A DNA stretch of 7,078 bases from Cryomorphaceae bacterium (GTDB lineage: Bacteria > Bacteroidota > Bacteroidia > Flavobacteriales > Schleiferiaceae): positions 1-7,078 of the forward strand of contig JACESW010000065.1 of the NCBI GenBank assembly GCA_013911625.1. The letters run 5' to 3'. The notes under the pieces were generated by a model that did not search any database, was not told where the DNA came from, and saw only the letters and a program-made list of their open reading frames with translations. The position numbers were made by a program, and so were the translations under genes. The number at the start of each line of letters is the position of its first letter. Within the stretch, counting starts at the first letter, position 1. This document shows positions 1-7,078 of the stretch, in pieces.

Positions 1-1903
1 CCTCAATACTTTTTACAAATTGTTCTCGGGTCATTGTTCCCAAATCTCCCTGGCCGTGGCGACGTACACTTAGTTCCCCGCTTGTGGCTTCTTTCTCGCC
101 TACAATCAACATGTAAGGAATTTTAGTCACTTCTGCGTCACGTATCTTCCTGCCAATCTTCTCGTTACGATCGTCTACGAGGGCGCGAATATCGGAAATT
201 TCTAGGAATTGTGCTATTTCCTGAGCGTAGTCATTGTATTTGTCACTAACCGGTAAAATTTTCACTTGTTCAGGGGTTAACCACAATGGGAAGTTTCCCC
301 CACAGTGCTCGAGGAGTACTGCTACAAAACGTTCCATAGAACCGAAAGGTGCGCGGTGAATCATGACTGGACGGTGGCTTTCATTGTCTGAGCCTTTGTA
401 CTCGAGTTCAAAACGCTCTGGAAGGTTGTAATCTACCTGAATAGTTCCAAGCTGCCAGCTTCTGCCGAGGGCATCTTTCACCATGAAATCGAGCTTTGGA
501 CCATAGAAGGCTGCTTCGCCGTATTCTACTATGGTATTCAAGCCTTTCTCGTCAGCCGCTTCAATGATGGCACTTTCAGCCTTTTCCCAGTTTTCGTCCG
601 ATCCAATATACTTTTCTGGTTTCTCAGGATCGCGCAAGCTCACTTGGGCTACGTAATCCGTGAAATCCAATGTTTTAAAGATGTACAGTACTAGGTCAAT
701 TACATTCTTAAACTCGCCCTTGAGTTGGTCTGGTGTACAGAAAATATGTGCATCATCCTGAGTAAAGCCTCTCACACGAGTTAGGCCGTGAAGCTCTCCA
801 CTTTGCTCGTAGCGGTAAACGGTACCAAATTCGGCATAGCGAACAGGGAGTTCTTTATATGACTTAGGCGTTGCTTTGTACAACTCACAGTGGTGCGGAC
901 AGTTCATTGGTTTGAGTAAGTACTCTTCGCCTTCTTCCGGTGTATTGATCGGCTGGAAGCTGTCTTTACCATATTTGGCGTAGTGTCCAGAACAAACGTA
1001 AAGTTCTTTATTTCCAATATGAGGTGTAATCACACCGTCGTAACCTGCTTTCTTCTGTGCACGCTTTAAGAAATTCTCAAGGCGCTCACGCAGTGCTGCA
1101 CCTTTTGGCAACCATAACGGTAAACCTTGACCTACACGTTGAGAGAAAGTGAATAGCTCAAGCTCCTTACCTAGTTTTCTATGGTCTCTTTTCTTGGCTT
1201 CTTCTAGTAATTCCAGGTATTCTTTAAGCTCACCGGCCTTCTGGAAGGAAATTCCATAAACACGAGTCAACTGAGGGTTATTTTCATCACCTCTCCAGTA
1301 TGCACCGGCAACGTTCATGATCTTCACTGCCTTGATATATCCGGTGTGAGGAATGTGTCCACCACGACAGAGGTCGGTGAAATCTGCATGATCACAGAAG
1401 GTGATGGTACCGTCTTCGAGGTTCGAGATCAATTCCGTTTTGTACGGATTGTCCTTATACACTTCAAGGGCTTCTGCTTTAGTAATGGGCCGCAACTTGA
1501 ATTCAGATTTGGCACGAGCAAATTCGAGCATCTGCTTTTCAATCTTCGCAAAATCCCCTTCACCGATGCTTTCATCGCCGAAATCTACATCGTAGTAGAA
1601 TCCTTTTTCAATGGCCGGGCCAATGGTTAGCTGTGCTTCAGGGTAGAAGTGTAGGATAGCTTGTGCGAGAACGTGCGCAGAGCTGTGCCAAAAGGCCTCT
1701 TTACCCTTTGCATCGTTCCATGTAAAAAACTGTAGCGTACCGTCGTGCGTCAATTCATCGTTCAACTCAATGGTTTGACCATCGTAGCTGCCCGATAAGA
1801 TATTTCTAGCAAGACCGTGAGATATACTTTTCGCAACATCCATGGCTGTTGTGCCTGGCTCGTAGGATCTCTGATTTCCGTCTGGGAACGTTACAGTAAT
1901 CAT
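1..1903 (-). CDS. thrS: Threonyl-tRNA synthetase, 3' end cut by the window edge
   Basis: This class II aminoacyl-tRNA synthetase charges tRNA-Thr with threonine in the cytoplasm. The minus strand reads open from ATG at 1903-1901 to the left edge (634 codons). The family is usually about 640-650 residues, so only a short C-terminal piece is missing. Domains in order: an N-terminal TGS domain (residues 1 to about 62, starting [10 protein letters not shown]); the editing domain with H73xxxH77 and Cys179 in the DLCRGGH motif, which clears mischarged Ser-tRNA; the catalytic core with zinc ligands Cys335 (PMNCPHH), His386 (DDAHIF) and His516 ([12 protein letters not shown]); and the anticodon-binding domain with [10 protein letters not shown] and [12 protein letters not shown]. 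These positions track the E. coli enzyme within a few residues, so the start is well supported. The gene is divergent from the menaquinone operon. There is no strong Shine-Dalgarno sequence, only a weak purine stretch (AAAGAG) upstream. Nothing looks broken. Confidence 0.97.
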   Translation of the reverse strand, partial: MITVTFPDGNQRSYEPGTTAMDVAKSISHGLARNILSGSYDGQTIELNDELTHDGTLQFFTWNDAKGKEAFWHSSAHVLAQAILHFYPEAQLTIGPAIEKGFYYDVDFGDESIGEGDFAKIEKQMLEFARAKSEFKLRPITKAEALEVYKDNPYKTELISNLEDGTITFCDHADFTDLCRGGHIPHTGYIKAVKIMNVAGAYWRGDENNPQLTRVYGISFQKAGELKEYLELLEEAKKRDHRKLGKELELFTFSQRVGQGLPLWLPKGAALRERLENFLKRAQKKAGYDGVITPHIGNKELYVCSGHYAKYGKDSFQPINTPEEGEEYLLKPMNCPHHCELYKATPKSYKELPVRYAEFGTVYRYEQSGELHGLTRVRGFTQDDAHIFCTPDQLKGEFKNVIDLVLYIFKTLDFTDYVAQVSLRDPEKPEKYIGSDENWEKAESAIIEAADEKGLNTIVEYGEAAFYGPKLDFMVKDALGRSWQLGTIQVDYNLPERFELEYKGSDNESHRPVMIHRAPFGSMERFVAVLLEHCGGNFPLWLTPEQVKILPVSDKYNDYAQEIAQFLEISDIRALVDDRNEKIGRKIRDAEVTKIPYMLIVGEKEATSGELSVRRHGQGDLGTMTREQFVKSIE

Positions 1904-1934
1904 TTTTACTCTTTTTGTGTTATCACTAAGAGCG

Positions 1935-1942
1935 CAAATTTA
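1935..1942 (-). promoter_or_regulatory. Candidate -7 promoter element for thrS
   Basis: Read on the minus strand this is TAAATTTG, an exact match to the TAnnTTTG -7 element known for the Bacteroidota primary sigma factor. It ends 31 bases before the thrS ATG, which would give a short leader of roughly 25 nt. I see no clear TTG-type -33 element at the usual distance of about 20 bases upstream, so the call rests on one short match in A/T-rich DNA. Confidence 0.35.
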
Positions 1943-2014
1943 AGTGTTCGTAGGCATTTGATGTTTTTTTCGAACCGATTTTATAAACCATATTTGGATA
2001 GTAATTTAGCCCTG

Positions 2015-2449
2015 ATGAAAAATACCCCCAGCAAGGAGCAAGTTTTAGAGACTATGAACCGTCTTGTAAAAGACACACTCATGGAGACTCTGAAGATAAA
2101 ATATGTGGATGCTGATCCATTGACTGGCAAGTTAGTTGCCACGATGCCAGTGGATTCGCGTGTATACCAACCCATGGGTATTCTTCACGGTGGCGCCACT
2201 GTGGCACTTGCCGAAAGTGTGGGTTCTGCTGCTTCTCAAATGCTCATAGATTCGTCAAAAGAAATGGCGCTGGGCGCAGAAATTTCCGCCAATCACGTTA
2301 AAAGTGCACGCACAGGCCTACTCATCGCAACCGCTGAATGCATTCATCACGGAAAAAGTTCGCACTTGTACCACATTCGAGTGGAAAATGAGCAAGGAGA
2401 ACTGATCTCGATGGTGAAGCTGCTTAATTTCGTCAAACAGCGTAAATAA
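2015..2449 (+). CDS. menI: Hotdog-fold acyl-CoA thioesterase, probable 1,4-dihydroxy-2-naphthoyl-CoA hydrolase
   Basis: This is a 144-residue single-domain hotdog thioesterase of the PaaI/YdiI type. It carries the family's active-site signature: Q52-P-x-G-x-x-H58-G-G, followed by LAESVGSAAS with the putative catalytic Glu67. GAEISANHVKSAR (residues 87-99) corresponds to the conserved strand of E. coli MenI (YdiI). In menaquinone synthesis MenI hydrolyses DHNA-CoA to 1,4-dihydroxy-2-naphthoate, the substrate of MenA. First place in a men gene cluster supports this role, but the substrate is inferred from context; such enzymes are often promiscuous and some are annotated only as PaaI-like. The ATG at 2015 was chosen because the recognisable family N-terminus (NRLVKDTLMETL) follows directly. 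The frame is open further upstream, with an in-frame ATG at 1961 and another at 1817 inside thrS, but that extension has no family resemblance. No Shine-Dalgarno sequence is visible. Its stop shares one base with the next start (TAATG). Confidence 0.88.
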   Translation: MKNTPSKEQVLETMNRLVKDTLMETLKIKYVDADPLTGKLVATMPVDSRVYQPMGILHGGATVALAESVGSAASQMLIDSSKEMALGAEISANHVKSARTGLLIATAECIHHGKSSHLYHIRVENEQGELISMVKLLNFVKQRK

Positions 2450-3412
2450 TGCTTGAAGTACTCCTTCGGATACCGAATCAAAATATTCGCAAGTTGCATT
2501 GTCGGCCTTCTGATCCCGAACATGCCACCTTCGTGTTGCGTGGATTTTCGAGCGAGGCGAGCTATTATATTGCAGAGGACAAAGGTGAATCTGACGATTT
2601 CTGGGCAAGTTTTGCCAATCAGTTGAAACCCGAAACGAAAGAAAAAAGAGCTGCGGAATACCAAGAGATGGTCCAATCGGCCATTAGAGAGATTCAGCAG
2701 CATGTGGTTCAAAAAGTGGTATTGAGCCGACAGTTTTTCTGGGACTGTCCCAATGCAAATGCCCGGGAGACGTTCAATACCCTGTTAAAATCGTACCCAG
2801 CATGTACGGTGTTTGCTATCAAACATTCCAAATATGGTTCGTGGATGGGCGCCTCTCCAGAAGTTTTGCTGGAAAGTACAGACGAAGGCTACCGCAGCAT
2901 GTCCTTGGCAGGTACTCGCCTGAAGAATGGCACCCGTTGGGGAAATAAAGAACTCGAGGAGCAGAAATTTGTAACCAAAGAAGTACATCGCAGTCTAAAG
3001 GCCTTCGGTGGAAAGATTAGCCGGGGATAAGCAAACCACATTCAATGCGGGACCCGTGGAGCATCTACTCACTTGGGTAAACACGAACAACCATACGCTG
3101 GATTCTAAATCTCTTGCAGAGGAATTGCATCCAACCCCAGCCATATGTGGCTCCCCAGCGGAAAAGGCGCAAGAACTCATTGCACAATACGAAGGGTACG
3201 ACCGCTCGCTATATGCGGGATATTTTGGTCTATTTGAACAACAAGTGCACGCGACAGTGTTATTAAGGAGTATGCAGTGGTTTACATCTGGGGTCCAATT
3301 TTATGCCGGCGGCGGCATTACCAAAGACAGCGTACCTTTGGACGAGTGGATGGAGACAGAACACAAGATTTCTGCCCTGAAAGAACTCATTCAAATCGAT
3401 GACAACAGATAA
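2449..3412 (+). pseudogene. menF: Isochorismate synthase, disrupted by a frameshift
   Basis: This chorismate-binding enzyme converts chorismate to isochorismate, the first committed step to menaquinone. It is split into two frames. The first part (2449-3030, 193 codons) contains QKVVLSR with the probable catalytic Lys89, GASPE (134-138), SLAGTR (152-157) and the acidic ELEEQKFVTKEV stretch, and stops at TAA 3028-3030. The second part, one base ahead in frame, runs from about 2999 to the stop at 3410-3412. It holds HPTPAICG (from 3128), GYDRSLYAGYFG and the metal-binding AGGGITKDS...EWMETEHK segment. Joined with one base removed, the product would be about 320 residues, with all core motifs of the anthranilate synthase component I/MenF family in order. 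Isochorismate rather than salicylate or anthranilate synthesis is inferred from the men neighbours. No other damage is visible, so the break is either very recent or a sequencing/assembly error. The start overlaps the menI stop by 1 nt and the end overlaps menD by 14 nt. If expressed as written, both fragments should be inactive alone. Confidence 0.85.
2999..3027 (+). other. Interval containing the menF frameshift
   Basis: The downstream frame has a stop codon at 2996-2998 and the upstream frame stops at 3028-3030, so the frame change must lie between them. It corresponds to one extra base, or two missing bases. The run of four G at 3023-3026 is the most obvious candidate: with three G the reading would continue as FGGKISRDKQTTFNAGPVEH, which fits the family without a gap. 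Confidence 0.8.
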
Positions 3413-4970
3413 GGCAGCAGCACAATGGACTTTAGAAGCACTTGCTCAGGCAGGGGTTAAGACCATAGTATTCTCACCGGGCTCTCGGAATGCGCCGTTA
3501 ATCATAGCAGCAGAAGCCTTGGGTGTCTTTGAAATGATGGTTCTCGGCGATGAGCGTAGTGCTGCTTTTCACGCCCTAGGACGCAGTTTAGTGACCAATG
3601 CCCCGCTAGCTGTTTGTTGTACCTCTGGCAGTGCCTTGGCAAATTATTATCCTGCCATTCTCGAGGCCTATTACGCCCATGTTCCCCTTATTGTTTTGAG
3701 CGCCGACCGACCGCAAGACCGCATTAATAAAGGCGAGGGTCAGACCTGTGTGCAACGGGACTTTTATGAGCCGCATGTTGCGGCGAGTGTCCAATTGGAC
3801 CAAGAAACTAGCTATACCGAAGCTCGTGAAACCTTGCAATATGCTATCCAAGCAATGCACTTCGAGATGCGTCCCATTCATATCAATGTCGCATTCGATG
3901 AGCCTCTATATGAACAAGGCCCGGCACAGGCGCCAATGCATTTGGAATACAGCATGGATGCTTTTGTGAAGCATGGCCTTCCTGAATCGATAGAATCGCC
4001 TGATTTTAGCCAAGCTGGATCCGTAGCTGTTGTTGCAGGGCAGTTGTTGCCAAAAGAATCAGCGATGGTTCGTTCGCTATTGGACGAGGGCGTTAGTTGG
4101 ACCATTTTCGCGGACCCCATGAGCGGCCTACTAGATCATCCGAATACTGCCCCCATGGAGGCGTTGTTGGAAGTAAAACCCGACGCGGTGTTGAGTATTG
4201 GCGGGCAATGGATCAATAAAAAGCCAAAGCAATATTTACGAAGCTTAGGTATTCAAAAGCATGTTCATGTTGATACGTTTCAATGCTGGGATGTATTGGA
4301 CGCTAATGTTGAACATATACGATTCTCTCCAAACCTCTTGCAACGTTGGAAATCTGCCACGAATTTCATTCAAGTTCCACAAAATAAACGTCCCGAAGTT
4401 AAGCTCCCTTGGTCAGATGCTGCGGCTTTTCGTGGTATTGTGGACCACCTTGATGATACATCGGTATTGCATTTAGGCAATAGTTCCGTAGCACGCTATT
4501 TTAATTATTTCCCAAAACGCTTAGCACTCTACGGCAATCGAGGGGTAGCGGGTATAGATGGTAGTTTAAGTACCGCGGTGGGTGCTGCTTTGGCTGATCC
4601 AATGCGCAAGCACACGGTCGTTTTAGGGGATCAAAGCTTTCTGTACGACCATAATGCGTTGTATGCGCAGGAGTTGCCCCAAAACCTTACCATTTGTGTG
4701 TTGAACAACGGTATCGGCGGGATCTTTGATTGGCTCCCAGGTACGGCTACTACTGGGGCGGAAGCACGTAAAATTTTTGCCAATGCGCAGCAGGTAGATT
4801 TAGAGTCGTTGGTGAGGGCTTTTAATGTGGCTTACGTTTGTGTTGAAAATGAACAAGAATTGGCCACGGCACTTGCTACGGTCAACGGAATGTCCCTGAT
4901 TGAGTTCAAAACAGAACAGTCCATGAATCTAAGGGCGTTAAAAATTATTCAAGAACATGGCAAAGCTTAG
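3399..4970 (+). CDS. menD: 2-succinyl-5-enolpyruvyl-6-hydroxy-3-cyclohexene-1-carboxylate (SEPHCHC) synthase
   Basis: This cytoplasmic, thiamine diphosphate- and Mg-dependent enzyme decarboxylates 2-oxoglutarate and adds the resulting succinyl semialdehyde unit to isochorismate, giving SEPHCHC. Motifs seen in its 523 residues: SPGSRNAP (26-33) with Arg30; DERSAAFHALG (51-61), where Glu52 is the expected cofactor-activating glutamate; CTSGSALANYYPAILEA (74-90); LSADRP (100-105); INKGEGQT (109-116); LGNSSVARYF (359-368); NRGVAGIDGSLSTAVGA (380-396); and the ThDP/Mg-binding region GDQSFLYDHNAL (410-421) through LNNGIGGIFDWLPG (435-448). The length is slightly below the roughly 550 residues of E. 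coli MenD, but all three domains and the cofactor motifs are there. ATG 3399 lies 14 nt inside the end of menF and has no Shine-Dalgarno sequence, which suggests coupled translation. A premature stop in menF upstream could therefore lower MenD output. The gene itself is intact. Confidence 0.96.
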   Translation: MTTDKAAAQWTLEALAQAGVKTIVFSPGSRNAPLIIAAEALGVFEMMVLGDERSAAFHALGRSLVTNAPLAVCCTSGSALANYYPAILEAYYAHVPLIVLSADRPQDRINKGEGQTCVQRDFYEPHVAASVQLDQETSYTEARETLQYAIQAMHFEMRPIHINVAFDEPLYEQGPAQAPMHLEYSMDAFVKHGLPESIESPDFSQAGSVAVVAGQLLPKESAMVRSLLDEGVSWTIFADPMSGLLDHPNTAPMEALLEVKPDAVLSIGGQWINKKPKQYLRSLGIQKHVHVDTFQCWDVLDANVEHIRFSPNLLQRWKSATNFIQVPQNKRPEVKLPWSDAAAFRGIVDHLDDTSVLHLGNSSVARYFNYFPKRLALYGNRGVAGIDGSLSTAVGAALADPMRKHTVVLGDQSFLYDHNALYAQELPQNLTICVLNNGIGGIFDWLPGTATTGAEARKIFANAQQVDLESLVRAFNVAYVCVENEQELATALATVNGMSLIEFKTEQSMNLRALKIIQEHGKA

Positions 4971-5865
4971 TCATTGGGTTGCGGCTGCAAGGTTGAGAAC
5001 CTTGCCTTTGGCTTTTGCTGTCATAATACTAGGGAGTGGACTAGGTTACCTGCATACCGATTCGTTTTCAGTCGAATTATTTGGTCTCGCTTTGTTGACC
5101 AGCTTCTCTTACCAAGTCCTATCCAACTATGCCAACGATCTTGGGGACGGTATCAAAGGAACAGACGATAATAAGCGTGGAGAACAACGTGCCGTAGCCT
5201 CTGGTCTAATAAGCATATCACAAATGCGCCTTGCGACCAATCTTTTTACGCTTCTCTCATTGATTGCGGGTAGCGCCTTGGTATACATGGCCTTCAACGG
5301 CACCCTTTATGTCTACCTTTTCATGGTATTGAATGTTTCGGCTGTTTGGGCGGCTAGATCGTACACCTTAGGCAGTAACCCCTACGCTTACTGGGGTGGA
5401 GGTGATCTATTTGTGATTCTATTCTTCGGTTTGGTTGGGGTGATGGGATCTTCAGCGCTTCAAACAGGAACCTTACATGCTATAGATGTTCTACCTGCGC
5501 TCGTAGCAGGGGCGATGAGCGCATCGGTTTTAACCTGCAACAACTTACGCGATAGAGAAGGGGATGCACAGCACGGAAAATATACACTGGTCGTTCGCTT
5601 TGGCGAAAAATGGGGCCGAGGCTATTTCAAAATGCTACTCATCACATCGATCGTATTGAGTTTAGCATTCTCTATAGTGGCCAGCATAAAAATGAGCGGG
5701 TATTACCCCATCGTCGCGCACATGGTGTTTCAATTTGTGCTTCGGGGTCAATTCAAAAAGTTTTCGACTGCCGATACACCGGAAGATTATGACGCCTTGC
5801 TTAAACCTTTAGCGTTAACTACGTTGTTGTATTGTGTAACTACTTCAATGAGTTTCTTCTTCTAA
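4957..5865 (+). CDS. menA: 1,4-dihydroxy-2-naphthoate polyprenyltransferase
   Basis: This integral membrane UbiA-family prenyltransferase attaches the polyprenyl tail to 1,4-dihydroxy-2-naphthoate, with loss of the carboxylate, to form demethylmenaquinone. The 302-residue protein starts with the typical MenA stretch AARLRTLPLAFAVIILGSG (9-27). It carries both Asp-rich prenyl-diphosphate/Mg sites: N60-D61-LG-D64-GIK-GTDD (60-71) and N195-N196-LRD-REGD (195-203). The latter is followed by the MenA-type KYTLVVRFGEKWG (208-220). Hydrophobic segments at about 15-31, 41-57, 93-112, 117-132, 149-165, 176-193, 225-243, 249-263 and 284-301 fit the eight to nine helices of the family. The start overlaps the menD stop by 14 nt, the same overlap as menF/menD. 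The stop shares one base with the menC start (TAATG). Confidence 0.95.
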   Translation: MAKLSHWVAAARLRTLPLAFAVIILGSGLGYLHTDSFSVELFGLALLTSFSYQVLSNYANDLGDGIKGTDDNKRGEQRAVASGLISISQMRLATNLFTLLSLIAGSALVYMAFNGTLYVYLFMVLNVSAVWAARSYTLGSNPYAYWGGGDLFVILFFGLVGVMGSSALQTGTLHAIDVLPALVAGAMSASVLTCNNLRDREGDAQHGKYTLVVRFGEKWGRGYFKMLLITSIVLSLAFSIVASIKMSGYYPIVAHMVFQFVLRGQFKKFSTADTPEDYDALLKPLALTTLLYCVTTSMSFFF

Positions 5866-6914
5866 TGAATGCGAAATACTGCTCTCACATTTTAAAGTTT
5901 AAAATTCCAGGAGGCACCTCACGAGGCGTACTCAAGGAAAAAGAGAGCTTTTTCATCGCCATTCATTTCGATGGTAAAGTGGGCCTAGGAGAGGTTGGTA
6001 TTTTGCGTGGTTTATCCCACGACGATGTTCCCGAGCTAGAAAGTCAAATAGCTTGGACCTGTAAAAACATTGATCTTGGTCTCGAGGAATTATATGTAGC
6101 TAATGCACAATTTCCTAGCATTCAATTTGCCTTAGAGCAGGCCTTTAGCCACCTAAGTAATGGCTTTGAGCACTTCGAATCTTCATTTACATCCGGACAT
6201 TCTTCACAACCCATCAACGGATTAATCTGGATGGGTGATTTAGCATTTATGCGTGACCAAGTTTCCAAGCGTCTCTCAGAAGGATTTACCACCTTGAAAA
6301 TGAAAGTAGGCGCCATCGACTGGCACCAAGAACAATCGATACTCACTGCACTTAGAAAGGAGTTTACTTCCGATGAATTGGAACTTCGTGTAGATGCCAA
6401 CGGCGCTTTTGAGCTTGAACAAGCCATTGAGGTCAGTAAGTTCTTGGCAGAACACGAGGTGCATTCCATAGAGCAGCCGCTGCGCGCTGGCCGTGATAAA
6501 GAGCTCGCCATAGCAGCAGAGCAAATGCATATTCCAATTGCTTTGGATGAAAGTTTAATTGGTGTTATTGACCCACAAGCAAAATCACAACTTTTGGATA
6601 CCGTCAAACCACAATACATCATTCTTAAGCCAAGTTTTATTGGCGGCTGGCGCGGTGCAGATGAATGGATAGCGCTTGCTGAGAGTAAAGGCATAGAATG
6701 GTGGGCCACTTCGGCCCTGGAAAGTAATGTCGGTCTAAATGCCATCGCACAATGGGCATTTACCAAAGGAAATTCTATCCCCCAAGGCTTGGGAACAGGC
6801 AGTCTCTTTACCAACAATATTCCGGGACCCTATGAAGTTCGCGGAGGAACGCTAAAAGTTTCAGGAAAAGTAAATGACGACTGGGATTTGAGCGCGATTA
6901 AATCGATCCTCTAA
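5865..6914 (+). CDS. menC: o-Succinylbenzoate synthase (enolase superfamily)
   Basis: This enzyme dehydrates SHCHC to o-succinylbenzoate, the fourth step of the classical menaquinone pathway. The 349-residue protein has an N-terminal capping domain beginning ILKFKIPGGTSRGVLKEKES, which resembles flavobacterial MenC, then the enolase-superfamily barrel. The active-site set is complete: K145-M-K147 (general base pair), Mg ligands Asp177 (VDANGAF), Glu203 (IEQPL) and Asp228 (ALDES), and Lys255 (ILKPSFIGG), followed by SALESNVGLNAIAQW. The start at 5865 is chosen because it forms TAATG with the menA stop; the frame opens slightly earlier with a TTG at 5832, inside menA. Enolase-superfamily members are easily confused with dipeptide epimerases or N-succinylamino-acid racemases, but the men context makes MenC the best reading. 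It is the last gene of the run, and its final 17 bases overlap the convergent receptor gene. Confidence 0.94.
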   Translation: MNAKYCSHILKFKIPGGTSRGVLKEKESFFIAIHFDGKVGLGEVGILRGLSHDDVPELESQIAWTCKNIDLGLEELYVANAQFPSIQFALEQAFSHLSNGFEHFESSFTSGHSSQPINGLIWMGDLAFMRDQVSKRLSEGFTTLKMKVGAIDWHQEQSILTALRKEFTSDELELRVDANGAFELEQAIEVSKFLAEHEVHSIEQPLRAGRDKELAIAAEQMHIPIALDESLIGVIDPQAKSQLLDTVKPQYIILKPSFIGGWRGADEWIALAESKGIEWWATSALESNVGLNAIAQWAFTKGNSIPQGLGTGSLFTNNIPGPYEVRGGTLKVSGKVNDDWDLSAIKSIL

Positions 6915-7078
6915 GCCCAATAAATACGCCACGTCCAGGCGCAACAATTCCTGACGAATATGGACGGTATTGAGCATCCATGATGTTTTCAAAACCAACG
7001 CGGAGGAGAATGTTCTTGTTGAATTCATAGTTGGTCATTAGACTCAATGTGTACCAGCGCGGTGAATACGTTTGACCA
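6898..7078 (-). CDS. TonB-dependent outer-membrane receptor, C-terminal fragment
   Basis: Only the last 59 codons and the stop (TAA at 6900-6898) are in the window; the rest lies beyond the right edge. The visible sequence looks like the final beta-strands of a TonB-dependent receptor barrel: SPRWYTLSLMTNYEF, NILLRVGFENIMDAQYRPYSS, then SGIVAPGRGVFIGLRGSI. The 'N-[IL]-x-D-x-x-Y-R-P-Y-S-S-G...PGR' pattern is common at receptor C-termini. Such proteins import siderophores, haem, vitamins or glycans across the outer membrane with TonB-ExbBD energy. The substrate cannot be judged from this fragment. The protein ends in Ile rather than the aromatic residue that often terminates outer-membrane barrels. 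The gene is convergent with menC and overlaps it by 17 bp; no functional link to menaquinone synthesis is implied. Confidence 0.78.
   Translation of the reverse strand, partial: GQTYSPRWYTLSLMTNYEFNKNILLRVGFENIMDAQYRPYSSGIVAPGRGVFIGLRGSI

Noticed and set aside
1346..1630. Plus-strand open frame of 94 codons opposite thrS.
   Set aside because: It is antisense to the conserved editing domain of threonyl-tRNA synthetase and has no protein features of its own.
1989..1996. CATATTTG as a -7 promoter box for the men operon.
   Set aside because: It has one mismatch to TAnnTTTG in its key first position and no -33 partner at proper spacing; too weak to list as a feature.
1817..2014. Upstream in-frame extension of the thioesterase reading frame (ATG at 1817 or 1961).
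   Set aside because: The 1817 start lies within thrS on the opposite strand, and the extra residues do not resemble thioesterases. The family-like N-terminus begins just after 2015.
2347..2712. Minus-strand open frames opposite the menI/menF junction.
   Set aside because: They lie opposite recognisable coding sequence with motifs, and their translations resemble nothing known.
6122..6817. Long open frame (231 codons) on the minus strand opposite menC.
   Set aside because: It is Ser/Cys-rich with no recognisable domain, and it lies wholly antisense to an intact menC with complete active-site residues; a shadow frame.
6895..6905. Perfect small inverted repeat CGATT-A-AATCG at the menC/receptor overlap, considered as a bidirectional terminator.
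   Set aside because: The arms are only 5 bp with a one-base centre, which cannot form a stable hairpin, and there is no following T-tract in either direction.

Overview
The window is an ordinary chromosomal segment from a member of the Bacteroidota, most likely a Flavobacteriales-type marine or freshwater bacterium. This is an inference from three things: the protein sequences read like flavobacterial homologues, start codons lack Shine-Dalgarno sequences, and an A/T-rich TAnnTTTG-type promoter box lies upstream of thrS. I see no mobile elements, CRISPR arrays, tRNA or rRNA genes.

Layout. Positions 1-1903 (minus strand) hold nearly all of thrS, threonyl-tRNA synthetase, whose last few codons lie beyond the left edge. 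A 111-bp divergent intergenic region (1904-2014) separates it from a plus-strand run of five tightly packed genes (2015-6914) for menaquinone (vitamin K2) biosynthesis: a hotdog thioesterase (probable menI), menF (isochorismate synthase, broken by a frameshift near 3000-3027), menD, menA and menC. At the right edge, on the minus strand, is the C-terminal end of a TonB-dependent outer-membrane receptor (6898-7078). It converges on menC and overlaps its 3' end by 17 bp.

How the genes work together. MenF makes isochorismate from chorismate, MenD adds the 2-oxoglutarate-derived succinyl semialdehyde to give SEPHCHC, and MenC makes o-succinylbenzoate after the MenH step. After MenE and MenB, the MenI thioesterase would release 1,4-dihydroxy-2-naphthoate, which MenA prenylates at the membrane. 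menB, menE, menH and the final methyltransferase are not in this window. The genes overlap by 1, 14, 14 and 1 nt, which points to one translationally coupled transcript.

The only real anomaly is menF. All its catalytic motifs are present but split between two reading frames, consistent with a single extra base (possibly in a run of four G) or a two-base loss. A sequencing or assembly error is at least as likely as a real mutation. I found no convincing undescribed system.
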